A stretch of DNA of 64,000 nt, taken from IMG/VR virus record IMGVR_UViG_3300025154_000086, positions 1 to 64,000 of that record. One strand, 5' to 3'. Both the position numbers and the translations under genes were made by a program. The DNA is from a virus. The notes under the pieces are model-generated. The model searched no databases, was not told where the DNA came from, and was given only the letters and a program-made list of their open reading frames with translations. This document shows positions 49,647 to 57,351 of the stretch, one piece after another (positions within the stretch are counted from its first letter, which is position 1; every line of letters starts with the position of its first letter).

Positions 49647-50264
49647 TTAGTTAATTCTTTTAAATTCTATTTTCCAAACCCAAGGATTCTTCTCCCAAGA
49701 TTCTTTTCCGTTAATCTTTATCCACAACTCTTCATAACTGCTAAATGCGCTTAAGCAATATTGCTTGCTTTTGGTGTTACTGTAATCCAGATATTTCCCG
49801 TCTATTCCTTCAATCCCTTCCGCTTTTGCATCTTCTTCGCTAATGTTATCTAATCTCTCAACTCGTATATTAACTATTTCAAGCTGTATCCGTGAAGCAT
49901 TTCGAGGCATAAAAATAGACGGTTTCCATTTTGCTTTTGCACCAACCGGCACAAACAAATCATCAGCCTTGTAATAAATTTTACCGAAAAAATCTTTCCC
50001 GAAAGTTTCCCTTACCCAAAGCTGATCACCGGCTTTGCCGTAAGGACAAAAGACGGATTTACTTTCTCCTTCCCAAGTATCGTATTGAAAAGGTTTCCAT
50101 TCTTCTTTGTAAATTTGATCCCAATCCAACACCGGTGAATTTTTCATAAACGTTATTCCATTCTCATCCGGCTGCGGTTTAACAATTCTTCGCGTCTGCG
50201 TTTTTCTCCCTTCTAAAATCGCTTTCACCATTTCGCCGCTAAATAATATTGGATGTTCTTTCAT
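49647..50264 (-). CDS. ASCH-domain phage protein, 205 aa
   Basis: Starts with KEHPILFSGEMVKAILEGRK followed by TQTRR, the classical start of phage ASCH proteins (I-L-F-x-G-x-M-V-x-A-I-L-x-G-x-K-T-Q-T-R-R). Further conserved blocks include the DQLWVRE segment, YKADD, PSIFMPRNASRI and WVWKIEFKRI. ASCH is a PUA-like RNA/DNA-binding fold, and bacterial family members act on modified nucleosides (YqfB hydrolyses N4-acetylcytidine). The role in phages is unknown; it co-occurs often with Gp37/Gp68 genes, as here. Confidence 0.85.
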   Translation of the reverse strand: MKEHPILFSGEMVKAILEGRKTQTRRIVKPQPDENGITFMKNSPVLDWDQIYKEEWKPFQYDTWEGESKSVFCPYGKAGDQLWVRETFGKDFFGKIYYKADDLFVPVGAKAKWKPSIFMPRNASRIQLEIVNIRVERLDNISEEDAKAEGIEGIDGKYLDYSNTKSKQYCLSAFSSYEELWIKINGKESWEKNPWVWKIEFKRIN

Positions 50265-50449
50265 TTAGTTTCCTTTGCGAATTCTGGGTAAACTATCCCC
50301 TTTTTTAAGATATAAGACTTTCTATGTAATACTATTTTTGTTCCACAATCCATGCATTCCCATATTTTACTTTTTCTTTGTCCATAAAAAGTACACGTTC
50401 CTAGCAAAACAAATCTTAGATTACTGTGTCCACAAAAAGACTTTTTCAT
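50261..50449 (-). CDS. Small Cys protein, 62 aa
   Basis: One C-x-x-C pair near the middle (CMDCGTKIVLHRKSY) and further Cys (FCGHS, GTCTF) suggest a metal site. Overlaps the ASCH gene by 4 bp and its start is overlapped by the stop of the preceding small gene. Possibly a zinc ribbon; no family recognised. Confidence 0.55.
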   Translation of the reverse strand: MKKSFCGHSNLRFVLLGTCTFYGQRKSKIWECMDCGTKIVLHRKSYILKKGIVYPEFAKETK

Positions 50450-50565
50450 TTCTTATCCCCTTCTGAATAATCTTTTGGTACATATACTGCTACTGTTTTA
50501 TTGTTGTTGACTTCGTGCAAAAGTTTTACTTCACCATTAAACGATGCGTTAGCAAATATCATTGT
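50446..50565 (-). CDS. Small hypothetical protein, 39 aa
   Basis: I take the ATG at 50565 (MIFANASFNGEVKLLHEVNN) rather than a TTG at 50628, because the upstream part is read from a family A repeat. The protein has two short strands (VKLLHEV, TVAVYVP). Its stop overlaps the next ATG (ATGA). Support is modest. Confidence 0.4.
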   Translation of the reverse strand, partial: TMIFANASFNGEVKLLHEVNNNKTVAVYVPKDYSEGDKK

Positions 50566-50615
50566 ATTTTTAAGTCGCTCGTTGTAATTCGTGCTCTTTT
50601 TTATTCCAATTTTAT

Positions 50616-50645
50616 TCCTAATTCTCAACTTTCTAATTCCTAATT
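50616..50645. repeat. Family A repeat overlapping the SbcC-like stop
   Basis: CCTAATTCTC...TTCCTAATT; the last residues IIRN and the TAG of the 914-residue gene come from it. Confidence 0.85.
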
Positions 50646-53377
50646 ATCTCAAAATATCCATCATACAGCTCAATTCGTTGGTTAATTTGTTCTATCAACT
50701 CCGGGCGGTGAGTTATAACTATCGTATTGTAAACCCCGCTTCGTTTATGCGCTTCTTCAATCACCTTAAAATAACGTTGTGCATTTTTTAAACTCAATGG
50801 TCCATCGCTCTCATCCAAATAGCCTGTATCGGCTTTTATTGCTCCCTGTGTCCTCTTAAAATGAGCAATTGCAAGTTGTAGTGCCGTTTCAACTTCAACT
50901 TTCTCCCCGCCGCTTTTGTACATGATGTTACAAATTCCATCTTCATCCAAAACTTTTATTTTGAAAACTTCTATCTGCTTTTTCTTATCCTTGGTAAAAG
51001 TTGTGGTTTCAAAAACTATTCGAAATTTGTTTTCGTAGTGGCTCAAAGATTCATTTGTTAACCTCGATATTTCAGAACCGGAGATTTCCAACTTAAGAAC
51101 CGGAATTCCAGTCTTTGACATACTTTCTCTTATAATCCCCCATTGCTTTATTTCCTCCTCAATAAACAATCTTTCCCCATTCTTGCTGTTTATCTGATCT
51201 TCCAAAAACTGCTTTCTCACCAATTTTTCATTAAGTTCAACAACCTCTATTTGGAGATCGTTTATTTTTTTATCCGATTCTTTAAGTAAAATTTCCGCTT
51301 CTTCAAGTTCTTCCCTTTTTGCCCGTAAAGTTAGTTCGCAATGTATCTTCGCCGGTTTTAGCGTCTCATCAAGTTTTAATTTGTTTGCAGCTAAATCTTT
51401 ATTCAAATTTTCTTTCTTCTCATCATACTTAGCCGTTGCGCTATTTCTCTTCTCCAAAAAGAAATTTAAGATCGTACCCTTTTCTTTTTCCAATAACTGT
51501 TTATAGGTAAGTATTTGATTTTCAACATCTTGTAAGTTATTTGTTAGCCTTTCTTGTATGTTAACAACTCTTTCTTGCAAATGCTTAATATTGTTGCGTT
51601 TATCTTCACTTGTCTGATTAATGTTCTTAATTTCACTTTCCCATAACTCGGCGTTCTTTTCTGCTTCAGCAAGTTCTTTATCAAGCGCTTCCCAATTGGT
51701 TTTTGCAAGTTCGGCTAACTTTCCCGCAACTTCCTTTATTTTCACACGCAATACGTTCACGTCTTCATTTATCAATGCTATTTGATCGGTAAAATTCTCT
51801 TTGATCTCTTTCTCTTTGGCTTTTATTTCCTCATCAGCCTCATCCAAAAACTTTTCAGTGTTTTCAATTTCCCAAAATATTGCATCGCGCTCTTCTTCCT
51901 TACCGACTATTTTAGCATCATAATCATTCTCAACATCTTTCAGCGTATCCTTGCTTTCCATCGCTCTTGTAAGGAACATACAACCCCGTCCTACAACTTC
52001 GCTGCATGGCACTTTATCAATTGTTGAGATTTCTTCCTTTAACCGGTCTAATCCGGTTTTTTTTAATTCCTCTAAAGATGCAATTAACTCATTTACCGTA
52101 GTAAGTTGATGATCTTTCTGAGATTTGACTTTATCCGTATTTGCGTAACTTTCGCGCAAAACTTGTAAAAGTTTTTCTTCCCCTTCTTTCCTCTCTTGCA
52201 ATTTTCCTATTTCTAAAAGATGTTCTTTCTCTTTTGCAAGCAATTCTGCGGCTTCTTCGCTCCGTTTTTTCTTTTCGTCAAGATTTAACGCTATCGTTCC
52301 CCGGTTCCCGAGTATCGTCTTACTCCGGGTTATCTTCGTCTCAAAATATATTTTTTGAATTTCATTATTTTTAATTTCTTCTTCATAATCAAAATTCTGC
52401 TGAGTGATTCCCGTTTTCTCTTTCTCTGCTTCTTCATTAAGATAGTTCTTCTTTGTGTCAAGTTCCTTAATGTGTTTATCAAATTCATTCGAAGTGTTGA
52501 ATGTGTTTATCTCCGCCATTTTCTGCCCTTCAATTTCCTGAAGTTCAAGTTCTTTTTTCTCGTCAAGGAATTCAACATCTTCCACAAGTTCGTTTATCTT
52601 TACAGTAATTTCTTCTTGCTGTTCAATTTTAAGATTAAGTTCTGCTATGCGAATATTGCAGTTCTCTATTTCTTCCCTAACCAACTTTATTTTCGCTTCG
52701 GTATCTTTTTTAGATGAAGTTGTTTCTTCCCGCTCATAAATCTTCTTTTCGATATCCTCTTTTGAAGTATTGCACTCTGTTTTTTCTTCAGTAAGGGTTT
52801 TTAGTTCACGTTCCAAAACTTCTAATTTATTTTGCTCTTTTTGAAGATACTTTTTTGAAAGTTCTTCGCGTGGACTGTATTCGTTAATACCAAGGATCTC
52901 ATAAAATAATTTGCGGAGGTCTCCTTCTTGTAAAGAAAATATTCCCTTGCTTGCCTGCGCTGCAAAAACAGAAGTAAAAAATAATTTTTGTGAACCGAAA
53001 AGTTTAGTCACTTCTCTATCATAACTTCCTTTCAGTCCGTCATTCAAAGCCAAACCGTCTCTGTAAAGATATGCTTCGCTTTTTCCGGTAAGCGCGTCAA
53101 TCATCAGCTTTGATTCGTAAATGTTTTCGTCAAATGAAAATTTTAGTATGCGGTATGAGTTTTTTAATTCGAAGTGTTCTTCTAACGTTCCTGGTTTGCT
53201 GGGGAGTTCTCTGTACGGTTGTGAATTGTCTATGATCGTTGTTTTGCCGTAGCCGTTGTCTCCGGTTATGGCTATTAATCCCGGTCCAAATTGGCTAAAA
53301 TCAATTTCAATTTCTTCTAACCCTAATTTTTTCCGTATGCCAATGGCACCGCGTAATTTTAATGAAAGTAATCTCAT
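50633..53377 (-). CDS. SbcC/Rad50-like ATPase, 914 aa
   Basis: SMC-type ATPase of the recombination nuclease. The N-terminal lobe has Walker A TGDNGYGKTT (residues 38-47). About 170-800 is a very long coiled coil broken at about residue 457 by PCSEVVGRGCMF, the position of the zinc hook. The hook here is C-x7-C rather than the usual C-x2-C, so metal binding is uncertain. The C-terminal lobe carries the ABC signature KSGGEKVEVETALQL (about 822), Walker B YLDESDGPLS (about 855) and VITHRPELIE. Length matches bacterial SbcC and T4 gp46-type proteins. It has a 145-bp structured leader and follows the helicase gene. Confidence 0.9.
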   Translation of the reverse strand: MRLLSLKLRGAIGIRKKLGLEEIEIDFSQFGPGLIAITGDNGYGKTTIIDNSQPYRELPSKPGTLEEHFELKNSYRILKFSFDENIYESKLMIDALTGKSEAYLYRDGLALNDGLKGSYDREVTKLFGSQKLFFTSVFAAQASKGIFSLQEGDLRKLFYEILGINEYSPREELSKKYLQKEQNKLEVLERELKTLTEEKTECNTSKEDIEKKIYEREETTSSKKDTEAKIKLVREEIENCNIRIAELNLKIEQQEEITVKINELVEDVEFLDEKKELELQEIEGQKMAEINTFNTSNEFDKHIKELDTKKNYLNEEAEKEKTGITQQNFDYEEEIKNNEIQKIYFETKITRSKTILGNRGTIALNLDEKKKRSEEAAELLAKEKEHLLEIGKLQERKEGEEKLLQVLRESYANTDKVKSQKDHQLTTVNELIASLEELKKTGLDRLKEEISTIDKVPCSEVVGRGCMFLTRAMESKDTLKDVENDYDAKIVGKEEERDAIFWEIENTEKFLDEADEEIKAKEKEIKENFTDQIALINEDVNVLRVKIKEVAGKLAELAKTNWEALDKELAEAEKNAELWESEIKNINQTSEDKRNNIKHLQERVVNIQERLTNNLQDVENQILTYKQLLEKEKGTILNFFLEKRNSATAKYDEKKENLNKDLAANKLKLDETLKPAKIHCELTLRAKREELEEAEILLKESDKKINDLQIEVVELNEKLVRKQFLEDQINSKNGERLFIEEEIKQWGIIRESMSKTGIPVLKLEISGSEISRLTNESLSHYENKFRIVFETTTFTKDKKKQIEVFKIKVLDEDGICNIMYKSGGEKVEVETALQLAIAHFKRTQGAIKADTGYLDESDGPLSLKNAQRYFKVIEEAHKRSGVYNTIVITHRPELIEQINQRIELYDGYFEIIRN

Positions 53378-53500
53378 CTTAGAACTCCTTTGAAATAAAA
53401 ATGAACGGCAGTTTGCACATTAAGAGATTGAGCTTTAATGCGAGGGAAGTCAAACTGCCGTTGGGAAAAATTTTTATTTTGCTCAATCTCTGTCTCAAAC
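53378..53500 (-). ncRNA. Structured 5' leader of the SbcC-like gene (candidate cis-regulatory RNA)
   Basis: On the minus-strand transcript: segment S1 (53491-53481), 19 nt, arm ACGGCAGTTTG (53461-53451), an inner stem CATTAA/TTAATG, arm CAAACTGCCGT (53415-53405), then the AAAGGAG ribosome binding site. The inner loop (53433-53423) is exactly complementary to S1 over 11 nt, so hairpin and upstream pairing compete or form a pseudoknot. The same architecture with different sequence occurs at 61441-61560. Confidence 0.65.
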
Positions 53501-53509
53501 TTAAAAAAT

Positions 53510-53539
53510 GTTATTTTATAAAACAATACATACATTAAC
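53510..53539 (-). promoter_or_regulatory. 30-bp bipartite promoter-like element, copy 5 (SbcC leader)
   Basis: Minus strand GTTAAT, 18 bp, AATAAC. The left half overlaps the helicase stop. It shares GTTAATGTAT and TTTTATAA with the copy at 61578-61607. Confidence 0.6.
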
Positions 53540-55157
53540 TTTTTTGCAAATTATTTTGTAGCCATCTTCGCCTCCGCATTAACTCCGGATAAGTTTCAAG
53601 CTCAATACTCCTTCCCCCAATTTTTATCCAGTCCTTATGCCCTATTTGCCAATCCACAGTGCCGTTTCCTCTATTCTTGGCATAAACCATAGCTAAATCA
53701 TTTATCTCTTTCCTAAGCGTCTTTATCTTCTCAAATACCGGTATCTCCGCTTCAGTGGGCTGCTGTACTACGCTCTGTGCTATCTGTGCGGCTTTTGCTT
53801 TTGGCAAACCAAACATTGTGGAAATCTTATCCGTAAAATTTGTTTTTATCTCCATCGTGCCGGTTACTTCTGCTGAAATTACTTTGAAATCCTTTTGCTC
53901 CTTCTCTCTCGGTTCAATTTCTTTTCCGAACAAATCTTTATCATATTTCTCTTTGGCAGTATTAAGCGCATGATCTCTTTCCTGTTCAATTTCTCTGGCA
54001 AATCTTACCAGCTCGTGCCGCTTAGGAATGTACAAATATGCGTCCTGACTTTTAAGATGTGCCAATACTCTTATAAACCTTCCCGTAACCTGTCTGAAGA
54101 ATAATTCGCTCTCTACATTTGTTGCATAAACCCCAACACGCAAACGAGGGATGTCAACCCCTTCCGAAACCATTTTAACGCTAATCAACCATTTATCTTT
54201 TCTTCGCTTGTACTCCTTAATATGTTTGCTCGCATTCTTATCGTCACTCACCGCTATTACCGGAGATTCGCCGATAAGTTCGAATATCATCTTCTTAATT
54301 CTCGCCGCATGCTCTTGATCGATCGCCAAGACCAATCCTCCCGCATCCGGGTGACTGCCTCTCCTTATTTCATTTAATTTTTTATCAGCGTCAAGAAAGA
54401 ATTGCTTCATAAACTCACCGAACGGATCTAATGCGGTTCTTAATCTTTCACTTTCTCTTGCCTGATTGATCTGCTCTTCAAAATTATGCTTATAAGTCAC
54501 TCCGTCCGTCTGCCAAGTCATTATTCCATCATAAGCTGGAAAGTATATCGCCCTGCAAACATTATCCTCAACTGCTTGCTGGTAGGAATAAACATAATCC
54601 GAAACACTAACATCATTTACATATTTCACAAAAGGGATAGGATTATTATCTCTTCTAAATGGCGTTCCACTTAATGCTAATCTAAAAAAAGCATTCTCAA
54701 AAGCCGTTCTTAGTGCATCTCCCCATGTTTTACTTTCCCCCGCATGATGGATTTCATCCAATATTACCAAGGTACTTGTGCTATCAGTAAAATGTTTATG
54801 AATATCCGCGTCCATACCAAGTTGCGCATAGGTAAGCACAACTCCGTGGTAGTCGCTTCCTTCTTTTCCAATACGGTTCTCCACCATTGGGTCAAGATCA
54901 ATTCCGTAAAGATGCGCGTCTTCAGCCCATTGCTTTTTTAAGTGCTCTGTTGGAACCACCGCAACAATTCTTTTTATGTAGTGCATAAAATAGAGTTTGT
55001 GTGCAAACCGCAAAGCCGTTCGGGTTTTACCGGATGCCGGCGTTGCTACAAGCAAAGCATCCTGCTCTTTGGCTTTCACTTTTCGTATTACTATTTCGTT
55101 GGCGTCCTGCTGCCAATCACGCAGCGGATATTCCCAAGGAATTAATGATCTTGGCAT
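53535..55157 (-). CDS. Superfamily II DNA helicase, 540 aa
   Basis: Walker A VATPASGKTRTALR (about 37-50), motif II LDEIHHAG (about 137), motif III SGTPFRR (about 164) and, in the C-terminal lobe, SVKMVSEGVDIPRLRVGV and RQVTGRFIRV (motif VI, about 357). These define a ResIII/XPB-UvsW-type helicase. Such phage enzymes process replication and recombination forks. It lies between a ribbon-helix-helix gene (overlapping neighbourhood) and the SbcC-like gene, consistent with a recombination operon. Confidence 0.85.
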   Translation of the reverse strand: MPRSLIPWEYPLRDWQQDANEIVIRKVKAKEQDALLVATPASGKTRTALRFAHKLYFMHYIKRIVAVVPTEHLKKQWAEDAHLYGIDLDPMVENRIGKEGSDYHGVVLTYAQLGMDADIHKHFTDSTSTLVILDEIHHAGESKTWGDALRTAFENAFFRLALSGTPFRRDNNPIPFVKYVNDVSVSDYVYSYQQAVEDNVCRAIYFPAYDGIMTWQTDGVTYKHNFEEQINQARESERLRTALDPFGEFMKQFFLDADKKLNEIRRGSHPDAGGLVLAIDQEHAARIKKMIFELIGESPVIAVSDDKNASKHIKEYKRRKDKWLISVKMVSEGVDIPRLRVGVYATNVESELFFRQVTGRFIRVLAHLKSQDAYLYIPKRHELVRFAREIEQERDHALNTAKEKYDKDLFGKEIEPREKEQKDFKVISAEVTGTMEIKTNFTDKISTMFGLPKAKAAQIAQSVVQQPTEAEIPVFEKIKTLRKEINDLAMVYAKNRGNGTVDWQIGHKDWIKIGGRSIELETYPELMRRRRWLQNNLQKS

Positions 55158-55430
55158 TTAGTTATCTTTTTTACTTTCTGTCCGATTAAGAAAATCTTCA
55201 ACATCTTCTTTTTGTTCCAATAATTTTTTTGTTAAGAAAAAATCTTCTAAAATATCTCTTGCAACTTTAGATGGATTTTGGTTTAACTCTTTAGCTAAAG
55301 ATTCAAGAACGTTGTTAAGTTCAGAATCAATTCTAATTTGTAAAGTTTTACCTTTTTCTTGTAATACAGAAGTTTGTATTACGCAATCGTTTTGCCTCTT
55401 ATGTTTACCGTAATAACGAGTAAATTCCAA
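55158..55430 (-). CDS. Ribbon-helix-helix (CopG-type) regulator, 90 aa
   Basis: KTLQIRIDSELNNVLESLAK followed by ELNQNPSKVARDILEDFF is the ribbon-helix-helix fold: a beta strand of R-x-D, then two helices (about residues 30-68). It would bind operators as a dimer. It stops one base before the helicase gene starts and may control this recombination block. No toxin partner is visible next to it. Confidence 0.7.
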   Translation of the reverse strand: MEFTRYYGKHKRQNDCVIQTSVLQEKGKTLQIRIDSELNNVLESLAKELNQNPSKVARDILEDFFLTKKLLEQKEDVEDFLNRTESKKDN

Positions 55431-55459
55431 TCTTTTTCTCCTTGCGGGTTAAGTATTAG

Positions 55460-55777
55460 TTAGCCAGCATTTTTGCTCAGTTCTCTTTTCTTATCACAAC
55501 CAAACGGTTTACCCGCAATGGTTGTAATTACTCTACAAGTTGGGCAAGGTCTTGCACTCCAATTGTGCGGGTCTTCGTACAATAAGTCTATTAAAACCTC
55601 AATCAATTTTTCATATTGTCCGCAAAAATCATGGCTAACTCGCGGCTCTTGCTGAATTGCTAACTGATTTGCATATTGTTCCATTGCCGTCAACGCATCG
55701 TTATATCGCACAGAATCTTTTAGTTCTGCATGGATTCTCCCAACAATGTCACACAATATTTGTTCTTTAGTTTTCAT
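55460..55777 (-). CDS. Small Cys-containing protein, 105 aa
   Basis: I choose the ATG at 55777 (MKTKEQILCDIVGR), which has AAAGGAAAT as ribosome binding site. Features: helical N-terminus, then CPTC in RPCPTCRVITTIAGKPFGC near the end, a zinc-knuckle-like group. Similar proteins occur in phages with the R-P-C-P-T-C pattern. It follows the attC-like half-site at 55805-55832. Confidence 0.6.
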   Translation of the reverse strand: MKTKEQILCDIVGRIHAELKDSVRYNDALTAMEQYANQLAIQQEPRVSHDFCGQYEKLIEVLIDLLYEDPHNWSARPCPTCRVITTIAGKPFGCDKKRELSKNAG

Positions 55778-55804
55778 AATATTTCCTTTCTTAATTAGTT
55801 TCCG

Positions 55805-55832
55805 CAATCAGCAAAGCCGCCACTACGTTATA
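55805..55832 (-). other. attC-like half site (site 3)
   Basis: Minus strand TTATAACGTAGTGGC directly at the stop of the 77-residue gene; it matches the left arms of sites 1 and 2 but the right arm with GTTAT is missing. It marks the end of the cassette cluster. Confidence 0.55.
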
Positions 55833-56061
55833 AATCTTTTTGGCTAACCTTTTTAAAGTGTTTCCATTTGGGGTTTTCAGTTAATAAAATTGGGTTTGCA
55901 TCAATTACATCTTGCAAGTCTGGGTGTCTATTTTTACAATTTCTATACATACAAAACCAGGGGGTTGATCCGCCATAATTCCCAGCATAATACAACCCCT
56001 TCCGTTTACACGAAGGGCAAACATATCGTTCAACGCTCCACCCAGTTTCAACACCTTTCAT
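55828..56061 (-). CDS. Cassette gene C: zinc-ribbon-like protein, 77 aa
   Basis: The start is set at the ATG at 56061 (MKGVETGWSVERYVCPSC), 23 bp from the putative recombination point. The frame upstream runs through the attC-like site. CPSCKRKGLYY and WFCMYRNCKN provide four Cys, a likely zinc ribbon. The TAA stop is part of the attC-like left arm TTATAAC. Content and packaging match integron cassette genes, which carry short, diverse unknown proteins. Confidence 0.65.
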   Translation of the reverse strand: MKGVETGWSVERYVCPSCKRKGLYYAGNYGGSTPWFCMYRNCKNRHPDLQDVIDANPILLTENPKWKHFKKVSQKDL

Positions 56062-56083
56062 ATGCCCGCCAAAAAATTTATAA

Positions 56084-56202
56084 CTCGCAATTCTAAAAGA
56101 CAAAAACTGTCTTTTATCGTTTCGGGTTTTGCTATTGTTTTAATTTGTTCCATTTAATTTATTCCTTCTTCGTTTTTGCTTTTAAGTTGCCACTACGTTA
56201 TT
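56084..56202 (-). other. attC-like site 2 (119 nt)
   Basis: Minus strand ATAACGTAGTGGCAACTTAA followed by AAGCAAAAAC, about 55 nt, then the complement GTTTTTGTCTTTTAGAATTG and CGAGTTATAAA. The arms pair imperfectly with an extra A (AAAAGCAAAAAC against AAAAGACAAAAAC), as extrahelical bases do in attC sites. The site starts at the stop of cassette B and ends 23 bp before the start of cassette C. Confidence 0.65.
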
Positions 56203-56515
56203 TTGATTTTTTGGCTAATATATATTTACTGTAGTTGGTATCACCAGTTTCGATGTTTTCAAGATTCCCAACATTATTCGTTTTCCACTTGCCTTTTTCT
56301 AAAAATACTCTGTCAAATCTGCCATGCCATTTGCCTGCTCTTTCTACTTCCGTCCCATCACTATATTTAGTGGGTAGGCAAATACAGCAAAGTTTCATCC
56401 CTTTCCTATCTTCAATTCCAGTCCAGTCATAATCGTTTGGTGTCCATTTAGCGGTCATCATTGTACACGCTGTATTCTCCACGCAACCACAATTATCACA
56501 TTGTATCAAACTCAT
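56198..56515 (-). CDS. Cassette gene B: Cys-rich protein, 105 aa
   Basis: Start taken at the ATG at 56515 (MSLIQCDNCGCVENTACTMM), 29 bp after the recombination point of site 1; the upstream frame lies in the attC-like site. QCDNCGC...ACT and KLCCICLP give two Cys groups for zinc, then KWHGRFDRVFLEKGKWKTNN. I have a faint memory of C-D-N-C-G-C ... W-H-G-R-F proteins in other phages. The stop TAA forms part of site 2. Confidence 0.65.
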   Translation of the reverse strand: MSLIQCDNCGCVENTACTMMTAKWTPNDYDWTGIEDRKGMKLCCICLPTKYSDGTEVERAGKWHGRFDRVFLEKGKWKTNNVGNLENIETGDTNYSKYILAKKSK

Positions 56516-56543
56516 GTCTAACTCCCGCCAAAAATCAAAATAA

Positions 56544-56657
56544 CTCACAACTCTAAAAGACTGCAAATCTGTTTTTGGCATTTTGTTATTTGATATTTTA
56601 TTAATTAAGTTCATTCTCTTTTATTCTTGGCAGCTTTTAAGTTGCAACTACGTTATA
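56544..56657 (-). other. attC-like site 1 (114 nt)
   Basis: Minus strand ATAACGTAGTTGCAACTTAA followed by AAGCTGC, about 50 nt, then GCAGTCTTTTAGAGTTGTGA and GTTAT. Complementary arms with a mismatch bubble and an extra A between AAAAG and CTGC. Compared with site 2 the inner arms covary (CTGC/GCAG against CAAAAAC/GTTTTTG) while outer arms are conserved. Confidence 0.65.
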
Positions 56658-56883
56658 AATCTTTTTTATCGGGAATTTGTTCCAGCAAGTATGGTGGCAT
56701 GTGGAATATCTTATCCTCACGCCGTATCAACCTAGTTAAATTGCTACCATCATCATAAACGCACCTTGCTACACCACGACTAATCTGTAATATTTTAATC
56801 GGTTTTTTATCATTGTCCAGTACGTTGTAAAATCTTTTTTTGAATATAAATTCTAAGAAAATGTTTATGTCAACTTTTCTCAT
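56653..56883 (-). CDS. Cassette gene A: hypothetical protein, 76 aa
   Basis: MRKVDINIFLEFIFKKRFYN ... DKKDL, 76 residues, no recognised domain, beta/alpha mixed. It begins 22 bp after the right boundary of site 0 and its TAA is in the left arm of site 1 (GATTTATAACG). An internal stretch (AAGATTTTACAACGTACTGG) resembles a degraded attC left arm, which may indicate an older fused cassette. Confidence 0.6.
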   Translation of the reverse strand: MRKVDINIFLEFIFKKRFYNVLDNDKKPIKILQISRGVARCVYDDGSNLTRLIRREDKIFHMPPYLLEQIPDKKDL

Positions 56884-56905
56884 ACAACCGCTAAAAAATT
56901 TATAA

Positions 56906-56995
56906 CTGCAAAGAGGTATGGTTTAATATGTTTAAGTTTATTGTCCATTAAAGTTGTTCCTAAAGCCGCTGCAAATAAGTTTCCACACTGTTATA
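56906..56995 (-). other. attC-like site 0 (90 nt)
   Basis: Minus strand GTATAAC at the stop of the 106-residue gene, ending CAGTTATAAA. Only the outer AAC/GTT and a few inner pairs (GGAAACTTAT against the right arm) match, so it is the weakest of the sites. Right boundary sequence TTATAAATTTTTT equals that of site 2. Confidence 0.5.
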
Positions 56996-57311
56996 CTTCA
57001 TCTTCATCCAATTCATCAAAATCTCCGTCATTATCAAATTCATCAAATATTTCGTCTGTTATATCCAATTGCTCCATTACTGCTTTAATGTTGCGCTTTT
57101 GTAAGTGTTTACCATCAATAATCTCTAAACCGATAATATATGCACGTTTAATAGCGTCATCCAGCTCATCCATTTCAACTTCAAAATAAGGTGTCTCGTC
57201 TACCAATCCTCCCCAGTGTATTACCTTAACTTCCCATCCATTCGTGCTGTAGTTCATTTCCAGATCGAAATATTCTTGTAAAAATTTTAAATGTCTTACA
57301 AATTCTTCCAT
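56991..57311 (-). CDS. Hypothetical acidic protein, 106 aa
   Basis: N-terminal two thirds ordered (VKVIHWGGLVDETPYFEVEM), ending in an acidic stretch (FDEFDNDGDFDELDEDEV). No family recognised. Its stop coincides with the left arm of attC-like site 0, so it could be the first cassette or the conserved phage gene next to which cassettes were inserted. Gene order places it between the SbcD-like gene and the cassettes. Confidence 0.55.
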   Translation of the reverse strand: MEEFVRHLKFLQEYFDLEMNYSTNGWEVKVIHWGGLVDETPYFEVEMDELDDAIKRAYIIGLEIIDGKHLQKRNIKAVMEQLDITDEIFDEFDNDGDFDELDEDEV

Positions 57312-57351
57312 CTTATTTCTCTTCCTTTTAACTTTCTACTTTCCACTAATT

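Noticed and set aside
56061-56155. 31-aa frame (MEQIKTIAKPETIKDSF...) within attC-like site 2
   Set aside because: It lies wholly in the foldable site and the equivalent frame in site 1 is different, so coding is unlikely although a short leader peptide cannot be excluded.
55800-56995. MITE or insertion-sequence explanation for the inverted repeats around the cassettes
   Set aside because: Repeat arms pair within each intergenic site, next to stops, with imperfect stems and extra bases. No target duplications were seen. An attC-like reading fits better, though not proven.
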